Source: Bacteroidota bacterium
GTDB taxonomy: Bacteria; Bacteroidota; Bacteroidia; Cytophagales; Cyclobacteriaceae
Direction of reading: 5' to 3'
Assembly (NCBI GenBank): GCA_018267215.1
Contig: JAFDYX010000002.1
Coordinates: 62,001 to 126,000 of the forward strand
Length of the DNA: 64,000 nucleotides
Made by a program: the position numbers and the translations under genes. Below, one piece after another: positions 16,346 through 24,830 of this stretch (its first letter is position 1; the number at the start of each line of letters is the position of its first letter). The notes beneath the pieces are model-generated. The model ran no database searches, had not been told where the DNA came from, and saw only the letters and a program-made list of their open reading frames with translations.

Positions 16346-17323
16346 ATGAAAAATTTTCTTTTACTCCTCATATTCACCGGCACAACGACATTGGCACAAC
16401 AAGTTGCCGACACCATTACCATTAAAGTTGGTGATGGAAGCAAGGTGATATTTGCCATTCAAGACAAAAAAGATTTGGAAACGATGAAAAAATATAATTT
16501 CCAGAAACTGATGGACGACCTGATCTATAAACTGGAAGTGCGCGACTCGTCTCGGTTGGCCAAACCTGCCAGCGATTTTCTAAAAAAAGATTCGGTAATA
16601 AAAGAAGTGGCAGACGAGCCTGTTGCTTCCCCTGCTGATCCCATTGTAAACACAAACAGGCATAGAAAATATACCGGGCGAAAAACGTATAACTCTTTGA
16701 TTTTTGACATCGGCACGAACAACTACATCAGCAACGGAAGTTTTCCGAGCCAAAACAATAGTCAGTACACGGTGCGCCCCTGGGGTTCGTGGTATGTGGG
16801 CATCAGTTCTATCTATCGCACGCGTGTGGCACAAAAGTTTTTTCTGGAGTGGGGCTATGGCGTGAGTTGGTATAATTTCAAGTTCCAAAACAGTCAGACT
16901 CAAATTACCAAAGACAACACAGGTGTGCAGTTTGTAGCCGATGCACGTGGGTATAATTACGAAAAAAGTAAACTCACGGCTTCGTTTGTCAATATCTCAC
17001 TTGTGCCGGTAATTGACTTTGGCGCCAACCGACACAAGCCCAGTTTTATGGACAGACGACATACTAAGGGCTTCCGGTTTGGTGCGGGGCCTTATGCCGG
17101 CTACCTGATAGACAGCTACTCTAAACAAGTTTATAAAACTGCCGCTGACGAAAAAAAGGAACGCCACCACGACAATTTTTACTTGAACAATTTGCGGTAC
17201 GGCTTGCGTATGCAGATAGGTTTTAACGATGTGGACTTCTTTTTCAATTATGACATGAACCCATTGTTTATAGATGGAAAAGGCCCTCAACTGAATGCCT
17301 TTAGTTTTGGTGTGAGTTTCTGA
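16346..17323 (+). CDS. Outer-membrane beta-barrel protein
   Basis: A signal peptide (MKNFLLLLIFTGTTTLAQQ) precedes about 305 mature residues. The N-terminal third is soluble and charged. From about residue 105 the sequence alternates in the pattern of membrane beta-strands (IFDIGTNNYIS, WGSWYVGISSIY, FLEWGYGVSWYNF, RFGAGPYAGYLIDSY) and ends in phenylalanine (NAFSFGVSF), the usual barrel insertion signal. It is the third gene of the sigma/putative anti-sigma unit and probably belongs to its regulon or to the stress it monitors. I cannot assign a substrate. Confidence 0.82.
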   Translation: MKNFLLLLIFTGTTTLAQQVADTITIKVGDGSKVIFAIQDKKDLETMKKYNFQKLMDDLIYKLEVRDSSRLAKPASDFLKKDSVIKEVADEPVASPADPIVNTNRHRKYTGRKTYNSLIFDIGTNNYISNGSFPSQNNSQYTVRPWGSWYVGISSIYRTRVAQKFFLEWGYGVSWYNFKFQNSQTQITKDNTGVQFVADARGYNYEKSKLTASFVNISLVPVIDFGANRHKPSFMDRRHTKGFRFGAGPYAGYLIDSYSKQVYKTAADEKKERHHDNFYLNNLRYGLRMQIGFNDVDFFFNYDMNPLFIDGKGPQLNAFSFGVSF

Positions 17324-17341
17324 TCGTTGAGATGATTGGTG

Positions 17342-17385
17342 AGTGCTCGCCACGGCTGATGTAACAAGAAGCCACGGTGGGCACT
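17342..17385. terminator. Imperfect hairpin between convergent genes
   Basis: AGTGCTCGCCACGGCT (17342-17357) pairs with AGCCACGGTGGGCACT (17370-17385) at 14 of 16 positions, two of them G-T, across a 12-nt loop. It lies between the outer-membrane protein and the convergent gene ending at 17391. There is no T-run, so termination would need help. Confidence 0.35.
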
Positions 17386-17390
17386 TGCTG

Positions 17391-17891
17391 TTAGAACCTA
17401 AAAGCTTCGCCTTTCGACAAAACCATTTCGCGTTCGTCTCCACGTAGTTTCAGTTGGCGGCAAACTTTTCGTGGCAATGGCCATTGCATCCAATACCAAA
17501 TAATCACCACACCAAAACAAGCACTGAAGCCCTGATCGGCTGTACAAAAAAAACCTGTCAGCAACAGAAAAGCTGCCCACACATACGAATTGGTTTTGGC
17601 ACGCACTACCGAGTAATACTCTTCCAACTTCAGTCCCAACCCCACCCGCGAGGATATCTTATTTAAAGTTCTGACGGACTGCCAATGAACAATCGTTAGC
17701 ATGATAAAAATCAAAAATGCGAAAAACTTCCAGAGCCAACTATTCATCTCTTCGTTATCAATTAGTGCAAACCATTGCTTTGTCAGAAACAGATAATAAA
17801 CAGCTAAGAAACCAATCATCGGAATGAGCATCCTGGTCAATCCGTAATTGTATAATCTATAAAAATATTCTTTGAGCGAACTGAAATTCAT
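17391..17891 (-). CDS. Hypothetical four-helix membrane protein
   Basis: The likely start is ATG 17891 (MNFSSLKEYFYRLYNYG), giving 166 residues; an in-frame ATG at 17909 would add six hydrophobic residues. Four membrane helices are predicted (about 20-36, 50-68, 103-118, 122-138), with a conserved-looking cytoplasmic loop (TLNKISSRVGLGLKLEEYYSVV in two parts) and a basic C-terminus. I do not recognise the family. It diverges from the TetR regulator with only 49 bp between the starts, so the regulator may control it. Confidence 0.7.
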   Translation of the reverse strand: MNFSSLKEYFYRLYNYGLTRMLIPMIGFLAVYYLFLTKQWFALIDNEEMNSWLWKFFAFLIFIMLTIVHWQSVRTLNKISSRVGLGLKLEEYYSVVRAKTNSYVWAAFLLLTGFFCTADQGFSACFGVVIIWYWMQWPLPRKVCRQLKLRGDEREMVLSKGEAFRF

Positions 17892-17923
17892 CAGGATTAG
17901 TAGCATCAAAGCTAATTATAAAA

Positions 17924-17931
17924 TATCTTTG
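17924..17931 (+). promoter_or_regulatory. -7 promoter element of the TetR gene
   Basis: TATCTTTG matches TAnnTTTG exactly and lies 9 bp before the TetR ATG at 17941, implying a very short leader. No clear -33 element is seen. Confidence 0.4.
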
Positions 17932-17940
17932 TTGCATAGT

Positions 17941-18534
17941 ATGATTGCATCCAACGAAAATCTTTCGCGCAAAGAACAGGTTATCCGCAGTGCTGCCGAG
18001 TTATTTCGCGAAAAAGGCTACGCAGCCGCCAGCATGCGCGACCTGGCTCAGAAATTAGGCATCGAGGCCGCCAGTTTGTATTCGCACATCAAATCCAAAG
18101 AAGAGATTTTGCAAAACCTGTGCTTCGATATGGCTGCCGAATTTCGCAAGTCGTTGGACGCGGTTGAGCACCAAAAAATATCGGCCAGCGAAAAACTGAA
18201 AAACGGCATCATCGGCCACATTCAGGTGATGGCCAAAGACCTGACCGCCTCAGCCGTCTTCATGAACGAACACAGGCATTTAAGCCAACCTTATCTTCGC
18301 GATTTTTTGCTGTTGCGCATCAATTATATCAATCGCTTTAAAGACATCATCGAAGAAGGCGTACGCAAAGGCGAGTTCAAAGACAATATAGACCGCAAGC
18401 TGGCTGTGATGACACTCTTCTCGTCATTGAATTGGATGCCCATGTGGTATGACCCCAACAGCAACATCAATTCGCTTTCGTTAGGACAGCAGTTGGCCGA
18501 TATGTTAGTAAACGGCCTGAAAAAAAATCATTGA
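17941..18534 (+). CDS. TetR/AcrR-family transcriptional regulator
   Basis: The start is ATG 17941 (MIASNENLSRKEQVI); upstream codons overlap the divergent gene and are discounted. The product has 197 residues. The N-terminal helix-turn-helix (about 10-57: RSAAELFREKGYAAASMRDL, then AASLYSHIKSKEEIL) is a textbook TetR domain. The C-terminal part is an all-helical ligand-binding and dimerisation domain (about 70-195). The ligand is unknown. Candidate targets are its own promoter and the divergent four-helix membrane protein. It ends 2 bp from the convergent acyltransferase. Confidence 0.93.
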   Translation: MIASNENLSRKEQVIRSAAELFREKGYAAASMRDLAQKLGIEAASLYSHIKSKEEILQNLCFDMAAEFRKSLDAVEHQKISASEKLKNGIIGHIQVMAKDLTASAVFMNEHRHLSQPYLRDFLLLRINYINRFKDIIEEGVRKGEFKDNIDRKLAVMTLFSSLNWMPMWYDPNSNINSLSLGQQLADMLVNGLKKNH

Positions 18535-18536
18535 GT

Positions 18537-19736
18537 TTACGTCTCAATGTGAGGTCTGTTTTGTGCTATCTCTTGCGTGTTCTTTGCCTTTGGTTTCAGC
18601 CCAAATAAAAATCGCATCGCATTAAACGGCCTGATCACCAACAGGTAAAATGCCACACAACTGATTAGCGTAAGAAAGCTGATCGTCCAATATTTAGCCG
18701 CAATACTCCATGGCAGTTGCACAATGTAATAACCAATGGCAATGATCACAGTTTGGTGCAAAATATAAAATGGGTAGAGTCCTTCGTTAAAATGCTTCAA
18801 CCACGGGTGCGGCCTGTTCAGATAATATTGACCGAAGGAAATAATGGTGATCACGGTAAACCAACTCAAAAAAATGGCGCTTACATCAAAAGCATAGCCA
18901 ATGGAATCTTCGCGCCAGGGCAACTGAATCAATTCACGAAAGTGAAAATAGCATCCGTAAAACGGGATGAGTGCAACCAGTGTGGCAATCAACAAGGCTT
19001 TTCTGTTTTCTCCGATGATAGTCCACAGCTTTTGATTGGAGTAACTCAAAATTCCCATGATAAAAAAGGAAAAATAGAAAGTGAAGTAAGCCCAGTCTTT
19101 CAGTAAGTCGTGTGTCTCTTCCGGAAAAAACGGTCGCAAAATAATCTGGCTCAGCAACATTATTCCGGCCGGAATAAATAACAACCCGGCCGGAGAAGAA
19201 AACATATCCATTACCCGTTTCTTAAACCTTTCCGAACGGGGCGACCTGAGATATACCAGCAATGGCAAGGCCAATAAAGAATAAATAAACAGATAAAGGA
19301 TGAACCAAAGGTGGTGCCAGCTCAAACTACCTTTGGGATAGGGCACAAAATTGAAAACGGTTTTATAAAAATCCCAGTAGCCTGCATACTCCTTGATGTG
19401 CTCATAATAAATTTGTGGTGGCACAATCACCAACATACCGAAAATGAGAGGTATAAATAATTTACGGAAACGTTCTTTCCGAAACTGTGCGGTTGTGCGC
19501 TTGCCCAGCGCCATGTAGGTGCCGGCACCGGAAATGAAAAGAAGCAAGGGCATCCGGAAATAATGCGACCATACCATCCAATATTGAAAGGAATAACTCA
19601 ACTCGTTGTTCTTTACATGCCAGCCCCAGTGGTTGAACCACATACCTGTATGAAAGAAAAGTAAAATGATGATGGCAATCAGGCGGAGCCAATCCAGATC
19701 GTGCCTGCGTTCGGTTTGTGTTAGTTCAGATTCCAT
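18537..19736 (-). CDS. Acyltransferase-3 family membrane protein
   Basis: The product has 399 residues. The start HDLDWLRLIAIIILLFFH, with its conserved histidines and D-x-x-R, is characteristic of the acyltransferase_3 (OatA/OpgC-like) family, as is the FRMPLLLFISGAGTYMALGKRTT segment. About ten membrane helices are present. Members O-acylate carbohydrates such as cell-wall, glucan or exopolysaccharide sugars; no acceptor is indicated here. The gap to the ung gene (19737-19873) shows no clear promoter. Confidence 0.88.
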   Translation of the reverse strand: MESELTQTERRHDLDWLRLIAIIILLFFHTGMWFNHWGWHVKNNELSYSFQYWMVWSHYFRMPLLLFISGAGTYMALGKRTTAQFRKERFRKLFIPLIFGMLVIVPPQIYYEHIKEYAGYWDFYKTVFNFVPYPKGSLSWHHLWFILYLFIYSLLALPLLVYLRSPRSERFKKRVMDMFSSPAGLLFIPAGIMLLSQIILRPFFPEETHDLLKDWAYFTFYFSFFIMGILSYSNQKLWTIIGENRKALLIATLVALIPFYGCYFHFRELIQLPWREDSIGYAFDVSAIFLSWFTVITIISFGQYYLNRPHPWLKHFNEGLYPFYILHQTVIIAIGYYIVQLPWSIAAKYWTISFLTLISCVAFYLLVIRPFNAMRFLFGLKPKAKNTQEIAQNRPHIET

Positions 19737-19873
19737 AGTTTTAAAAATTTAAACAAACTAACGAAGCAAATAGAGCAACAGAAGACTGTTTTTATAAGCC
19801 GGAAGGCCTATTTTATAAAATCGAACGGACTGAGTTAACCTGAAAATAATACCAAGCCAGTTTTACCCTGAAG

Positions 19874-20536
19874 TTACCAATCAATTTCCTTCAATCCTTT
19901 CGAACGCAGATAGTCGTTGGTCTTGCTGAAGTGTTTGTTGCCGAAGAAACCTCTGTCGGCCGAAAAAGGCGATGGGTGTGCACTCATCAACACCAAGTGC
20001 TTGGAGCGGTTAATCACTTCGCCTTTCTTCTGCGCATACGCACCCCAAAGTAAAAAAACCAGGTCTTCTTTTTCGTCAGAAAGCATTTTTATTACCGCAT
20101 CCGTAAACGTTTCCCATCCTTTGTTTTGGTGCGACCCCGGTGTTGATGCACGTACCGTCAGGGTGGCATTCAGCAATAACACACCCTGCTGAGCCCAGCG
20201 GTCGAGGTCTCCGGAAGGCGGGATTGGTTTGCCTGTGTCGCGCAACAGTTCTTTGAAAATATTTACCAGCGAAGGAGGTTGCCTCACACCGTCTCGCACA
20301 GAAAAACAAAGACCATTGGCCTGCCCCGGCCCGTGGTAAGGGTCTTGCCCGATGATCACAACTCTCACCTCTTCGAAAGGACAACTATCGAAAGCATGAA
20401 AAATTTCTCTTCCGGGTGGATAAACCGTTTGTGTTTGATACTCATTCTTCACAAAATCAGTCAAATGCCTGAAATAGTCTTTTTCAAATTCAAGTTGTAG
20501 CCGTTGCCGCCAGGAGGTGGAAATTTTTACATCCAT
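19874..20536 (-). CDS. ung: Uracil-DNA glycosylase, family 1
   Basis: The 220-residue protein matches family-1 UDG length. The catalytic water-activating motif GQDPYHG is at 63-69 (D65), followed by GLCFSV (75-80) for uracil stacking. A proline-rich loop (RQPPSLVNIFKEL) follows, and the DNA-intercalation motif HPSPFS (187-192, H187 catalytic) is present. It removes uracil from DNA, starting base-excision repair. It diverges from apaG with 56 bp between the starts. Confidence 0.98.
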   Translation of the reverse strand: MDVKISTSWRQRLQLEFEKDYFRHLTDFVKNEYQTQTVYPPGREIFHAFDSCPFEEVRVVIIGQDPYHGPGQANGLCFSVRDGVRQPPSLVNIFKELLRDTGKPIPPSGDLDRWAQQGVLLLNATLTVRASTPGSHQNKGWETFTDAVIKMLSDEKEDLVFLLWGAYAQKKGEVINRSKHLVLMSAHPSPFSADRGFFGNKHFSKTNDYLRSKGLKEIDW

Positions 20537-20579
20537 AATCAGCCTATAAAATTAACGGAGGAAAATTATAAAAATTTAA

Positions 20580-20587
20580 TATTTTTG
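20580..20587 (+). promoter_or_regulatory. -7 promoter element immediately before apaG
   Basis: TATTTTTG matches TAnnTTTG exactly and ends 5 bp before the apaG ATG, so if used it would give a leaderless or almost leaderless mRNA. The -33 region is AT-rich without a clear TTG. Confidence 0.35.
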
Positions 20588-20592
20588 AACTG

Positions 20593-20979
20593 ATGATTGC
20601 CGAAGTAACACAAGGAATAAAAGTAACAGTAGAGACGGAATATCAGCCTTCGTATTCCAACCCTACACAATATCATCATGTTTTCACCTATCGTATTACA
20701 ATCGAAAATAAAAGTGAGTTTACTATTCAGTTGCTGCGCAGGCATTGGCTGATCAGCGATGCGGGGTTCGAATCGCGCGAGGTGGAAGGCGAAGGTGTGG
20801 TAGGGCAACAGCCGGTGCTGGAGCCGGGGCAATCGCACCAATATGTTTCGGGGTGCAACTTAAAATCAGGCATCGGTAAAATGGGCGGCACGTATTTAAT
20901 GGAACGAGTGATGGATGGCACCCAATTTTTCGTGGTCATTCCGGAGTTCTCCATGACTGACCCACACCGGCTGAACTGA
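20593..20979 (+). CDS. apaG: ApaG protein
   Basis: The 128-residue protein fits the ApaG family along its full length: a fibronectin-like beta-sandwich with YRITIENKSEFTIQLLRRHW, the REVEGEGVVGQQPVLEPGQ core and GTYLMERVMDG near the end. ApaG has been linked genetically to divalent cation efflux and to ApaH, but its biochemistry is unsettled. No apaH or rsmA lies nearby, so the classical enterobacterial arrangement is absent. It is followed 38 bp later by a methyltransferase on the same strand. Confidence 0.95.
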   Translation: MIAEVTQGIKVTVETEYQPSYSNPTQYHHVFTYRITIENKSEFTIQLLRRHWLISDAGFESREVEGEGVVGQQPVLEPGQSHQYVSGCNLKSGIGKMGGTYLMERVMDGTQFFVVIPEFSMTDPHRLN

Positions 20980-21017
20980 TTTGTTTTTCTTAACAAGACG
21001 CACCTACACATTTATCT

Positions 21018-21800
21018 GTGTCAAAATTTTTTCAGGCTAAATCATTTCTCGCACATTGGCTCGATGCCGTTGACGATCACTCCATCCATTCGCCATTTTT
21101 TTTTGATTTCTACAACCGTGCCATCAAAGGACAAGTGGAGGAAGTACCTTTTGCCGCAATCGAAAATACACGCGAACGTCTGCTGGCTAATCAATCTATC
21201 CTAACCGTTCAAGACCTGGGCGATACCTCGCCTCATTTTAAAAACGAGCAACGAACGATAGCTAAAATTGCCCAAACAAGTTTGAACCCACCCGCCCAAT
21301 GTCAGTTATACTACCGTATTGCCTCGCTTCTGGAGGCAAAAAAAATAATTGAACTCGGCACTTCCATGGGCATCTGTTCTCTTTACCTGGCCAGTGTAAA
21401 AGATAGCCGTGTCATTACTTTTGAAGGTAACCACGACATAGCCAACATCGCACAAACCAATTTTGAATATTTTAATCAGGGCAACATTAAATTAATGGAA
21501 GGTAACATAGACCGTACCTTACCTGAATTTCTGCAAACACCGGGCAAGATTGATTTTGTGCTGATGGATGCCAACCACCGGTATGAGCCCACCCTGCGTT
21601 ATTTCAATTGGTTGACACGAAGAATCTCAGACAAAGGTGTTGTGATCATTGATGATATCTACCGCTCGCAACAGATGGCCAAAGCCTGGAGAGAATTACG
21701 GAAACATGATTTGGTTTACGGAAGCATCGACTTATTCAGCTGCGGAATTTTATTTTTTGATCTGAACCTGAACAAACAGCATTTTACCTGCCAATATTAA
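21018..21800 (+). CDS. Class I SAM-dependent methyltransferase (O-methyltransferase-like)
   Basis: The product has 260 residues and starts at GTG 21018 (MSKFFQAKSFLAHWLDAVDD). Motif I is IELGTSMGI (111-119). The acidic SAM-ribose residue is in VITFEGNHD, and the VLMDANHRYEP segment resembles the metal and substrate motif of O-methyltransferases. The substrate is unknown. The N-terminal 60 residues, with HSPFFFDFYNRAIKG, are typical of a group common in Bacteroidota. It is probably co-transcribed with apaG. Confidence 0.85.
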   Translation: MSKFFQAKSFLAHWLDAVDDHSIHSPFFFDFYNRAIKGQVEEVPFAAIENTRERLLANQSILTVQDLGDTSPHFKNEQRTIAKIAQTSLNPPAQCQLYYRIASLLEAKKIIELGTSMGICSLYLASVKDSRVITFEGNHDIANIAQTNFEYFNQGNIKLMEGNIDRTLPEFLQTPGKIDFVLMDANHRYEPTLRYFNWLTRRISDKGVVIIDDIYRSQQMAKAWRELRKHDLVYGSIDLFSCGILFFDLNLNKQHFTCQY

Positions 21801-21805
21801 TCTCT

Positions 21806-21813
21806 TACCTTTG
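21806..21813 (+). promoter_or_regulatory. -7 promoter element of the coiled-coil protein gene
   Basis: TACCTTTG matches TAnnTTTG exactly and lies 16 bp before the ATG at 21830, giving a leader of roughly 10 nt. Confidence 0.45.
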
Positions 21814-21829
21814 GCTTTTCATTTACGAT

Positions 21830-22744
21830 ATGACCGACAATCAGGAAAACACCACCACTAAAAGTTCGAAACCCACACTGATCATCGCCCTGCTGTTGGT
21901 GATCATCGCCATACAAAGCGTAAAAATTTATTTAGACTATCAGGAAAAAGTGCAGGTAAAAGAGCAACTGGCCGACCGCGAAGAAGACCTGGCCTCGACT
22001 ATGCAGAAACTGACTGACATACAAAAAGAGTTAGATCAGAAAATTGCCGAGATCCAAAAATTAGGTGGCGATGTGCAAGAACTACAAAAAGCCAAAACCG
22101 AAGTAGAATTAGAACTGAAGCGCAGCACCCGCAGGAGTGCGAAGGCATTACAGGAGCTGAAAGACAAGGTAGAGGGTTATGAAGAGTTACTGAAACTGAA
22201 AGATGAGGAGATGGAAAAACTTAAAAACGTAAACACTCAGTTGTTCAGCGAAAACAGGCACTTGAAAACCAAACAGAATAAACTGAGCGACTCCATCACG
22301 CGTCTTTCAAAGAATAAAGATGAACTGGCCAGTAAAGTAGCTCTTGCCTCGCAGTTAAAGGCCGAAAATATTATCATCAAAGCTGTCAACAGCAAAGGCA
22401 AAGAGCGCAACTCACCTTTTAAAAACAAACAATTGCACAAACTGAAAGTGGAATTTAATCTGGCCGACAACAAGGTAGCTCCGGTTGAAGGAAAGAAAAT
22501 CATCATCCGGGTAACGGATGAAAACAATCAGATAATTTTTGATGTAGCCAAAGGGTCGGGTACGTTTATGCTGAACGGCAAAGAAGAATTTTATACTGCC
22601 GCGCAAGAAATCTTATTCGACAATACACGGCAAAAGCTAACTTTCTTTTATGAGAAAGGCTCTGACTACAACTCGGGCAGCTACACGATGGAAATTTTTG
22701 CCGACAACTATAAAATAGGCAACGCCCAGTTTGAAGTGAAGTAG
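21830..22744 (+). CDS. Membrane-anchored coiled-coil protein of unknown function
   Basis: The product has 304 residues: a short N-terminus, one membrane helix (about 17-33, TLIIALLLVIIAIQSVKIY), a long heptad-rich coiled coil (about 36-180, full of E, K, L and Q) and a C-terminal globular beta-rich domain (about 195-304: KLKVEFNLADNKVAPVEGKK and TMEIFADNYKIGNAQFEVK). The layout suggests an inner-membrane anchor with a periplasmic spacer and a ligand-binding head. I do not recognise the head domain. It ends one base from the convergent 22746 gene. Confidence 0.8.
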   Translation: MTDNQENTTTKSSKPTLIIALLLVIIAIQSVKIYLDYQEKVQVKEQLADREEDLASTMQKLTDIQKELDQKIAEIQKLGGDVQELQKAKTEVELELKRSTRRSAKALQELKDKVEGYEELLKLKDEEMEKLKNVNTQLFSENRHLKTKQNKLSDSITRLSKNKDELASKVALASQLKAENIIIKAVNSKGKERNSPFKNKQLHKLKVEFNLADNKVAPVEGKKIIIRVTDENNQIIFDVAKGSGTFMLNGKEEFYTAAQEILFDNTRQKLTFFYEKGSDYNSGSYTMEIFADNYKIGNAQFEVK

Positions 22745-22745
22745 T

Positions 22746-24170
22746 TTAGGCAACCGCTTTTTGGTTCTTCAGCGGATAATCAAACAGGCCATGTTCTTTA
22801 ATGGCTTCTTCTACCTTGTGGGGCACATATTTCTCCCAACCCGGTTCGCCTTTCTTAATCATGTTCAGCACGTTATCAGAAATAATATTCAGGTTGCTGA
22901 TGTTGGCATCTTCAATATCTTGCATTTTGTTGTTTGCCATGAGATAGCGAAAAAGCGGCTTTAGATTTTCGGGCAACTCTTTTTCAAAATCTTTAAGTGT
23001 AAACAAAGTATTGTCTTTCCGTAAGGCAGGGTAGATATATAACTTAATATTCGATCCGAACAAGGAAGCAAAACATTCTAAAATACCACCCCGCAAGTTG
23101 CTGTATGTTTTCTCATCGAATATCTTTTGTAAGGCATAGATGCCTAAAACTAATCCGGTTTTTTTGCCTTTCGTAATCTTCGACAGATAATCTACCAAGC
23201 GGTAATACTCGAAATAGTTGGAGACCAGCACATTTTGTCCGAGCGAACAAACAATATCGGCACGGTACAAAAAGTCTTTCTCATCAATGCTGCCTTCGGT
23301 GCTCAGGTCGCTCAGGGTTAGTTCGGTAATGGTTGTCAGCTTGCTTTTATCTACATCAGATTCATTTCTGAAAAGCCTGCGCGATGTCAGCAGCATATCT
23401 ACGTTAACATGGGTAACCGGGCGAAAGCGTCCTCGCAGCACCAGCACATTTTTTTTGTACAGATATTCTGATGGCTGCACCACGCGGCCATCCGGGCCAA
23501 ACATAGCTGCCTTCGTCAACCCGTTTTTTACCAGTTTCAATGCCATCAACCGGTTATCTACATGTTTAAAATCGGCTCCTTCTAGGCGAAACATATCAAT
23601 CTCTACCCTGCGGCCAATTAGTCCATCTACCAGCGAAAGTAAAATCTCTTCCGTGTCTTTAAGGAACATACAGGCGTAGATCAGGTTAACGCCTAAAATA
23701 CCCAACGCCAACTGTTGTTGTAGTGGGTCGTTGTCGTTCAGCTTTACATGGATGATACAATCGTTGGGAGGCCCCAGTGGTGTAATCTGAAAACGAAGAC
23801 CCATCCAGCCATGTCCCTGGTTGGTGCGTTCGAAATTTAAAATTTCTACCGTATCGGCAAATGCAAAAAAACGGGTTTCGTTGACACGGTGCGGTAACCG
23901 CTCTGGCAATAATTGATACTCATGCTGGATCATACTGATCAGGCGGCCCTCGCTCACATAGCGGTCGCAAACACCGTAAATGGCATCGCTGAATTTCATG
24001 TCGTAGGCCGACATGGTTTTGGCAATAGTGCCGCTGGCTCCGCCTACTTTAAAAAAATTAGCAGCGGTTTCCTGCCCTCCTCCCACTTCGGCAAACGATC
24101 CGTATATGGCACGGCTCAGGTTGATGCGCAATGCCTTCTCTTGTGTCGTCAGTTTCTTTATTTCCTCCAT
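22746..24170 (-). CDS. Conserved cytoplasmic protein of unknown function, 474 residues
   Basis: There is no signal peptide and no membrane helix. The N-terminus contains IYGSFAEVGGGQETAANFF followed by AKTMSAYDMKFSDAIYG, and the middle has LVLRGRFRPVTHVNVDMLL. These segments look strongly conserved, and the protein reads like an enzyme. My recollection that relatives are sometimes labelled nicotinate-nucleotide adenylyltransferase is unverified. I find no HxGH nucleotidyltransferase motif, Walker motif or Rossmann glycine pattern, so I assign no reaction. It is transcribed alone, tail to tail with the coiled-coil gene. Confidence 0.8.
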   Translation of the reverse strand: MEEIKKLTTQEKALRINLSRAIYGSFAEVGGGQETAANFFKVGGASGTIAKTMSAYDMKFSDAIYGVCDRYVSEGRLISMIQHEYQLLPERLPHRVNETRFFAFADTVEILNFERTNQGHGWMGLRFQITPLGPPNDCIIHVKLNDNDPLQQQLALGILGVNLIYACMFLKDTEEILLSLVDGLIGRRVEIDMFRLEGADFKHVDNRLMALKLVKNGLTKAAMFGPDGRVVQPSEYLYKKNVLVLRGRFRPVTHVNVDMLLTSRRLFRNESDVDKSKLTTITELTLSDLSTEGSIDEKDFLYRADIVCSLGQNVLVSNYFEYYRLVDYLSKITKGKKTGLVLGIYALQKIFDEKTYSNLRGGILECFASLFGSNIKLYIYPALRKDNTLFTLKDFEKELPENLKPLFRYLMANNKMQDIEDANISNLNIISDNVLNMIKKGEPGWEKYVPHKVEEAIKEHGLFDYPLKNQKAVA

Positions 24171-24371
24171 GCTTCCCTGCTGTTTTTTTAAACCGAAAGT
24201 TAATCATTGTTATTCACAAGAACGCATTTGGTAAGCCGGGGTTTCATGAGAGCCAAAAAAGATGACCCGCTTGTGTCGGCTCTGTTGGCTGCACGATCAT
24301 GAAGAGAAGGTTAATCCTGATTGATGTAAAAGCATACGATACAACAGCACGGCAGGCAGTATAGCAGGTAT

Positions 24372-24806
24372 CTACTTTACAAAGTTTTCTTTTGCTTCTA
24401 ATTTCAGTTCTTCCCACTCATCGGCCTGAGGGGTGTGGCCTTTTTCAAATACTTCGTGGAGCAGCCACTGTACGATATCTTTTTTTAAACCGAATTTTTT
24501 TACCAATGCTTCGCAAAAGGCAATTTCTTTTTTTTCAACCACTCCGTCAGCCCACACCATCAGCATCAGATCGTACAGCACATTCATCTGGTCGTGGAAA
24601 TTATCGGGCACATTCACAGAAAATTTCTCCGGGCTGTCCATCAGTTCTTTCACCTGCCGGTCTTTCAGGCCATACCTACGGCCTATTTTAAATAACATCT
24701 TTTGCTCTTTTTCGTGCACAAAGCCATCGGCCTTGGCTAAGGCCAGCAGGTTTTTGATGTGGTTTTTTTTGTACGACAAATATTGGTGTTCAAAGAATCC
24801 GTTCAT
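24372..24806 (-). CDS. TerB-like (tellurite-resistance/DjlA-type) domain protein
   Basis: The 144-residue all-helical protein has two internally similar halves. Each contains the LALAKADGFVHEKEQKML / LMVWADGVVEKKEIAFCE pattern, whose acidic residues (ADG...E) resemble the metal-binding positions of the TerB/DjlA helical bundle. Such proteins are cytosolic and are linked to stress responses; the exact role is open. It ends the minus-strand run that starts with the PPK2 gene, 24 bp after the Gfo/Idh/MocA gene. The 201-bp gap downstream holds no gene. Confidence 0.8.
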   Translation of the reverse strand: MNGFFEHQYLSYKKNHIKNLLALAKADGFVHEKEQKMLFKIGRRYGLKDRQVKELMDSPEKFSVNVPDNFHDQMNVLYDLMLMVWADGVVEKKEIAFCEALVKKFGLKKDIVQWLLHEVFEKGHTPQADEWEELKLEAKENFVK

Positions 24807-24830
24807 AAACTTAAAATTATAGGTTCGGTA

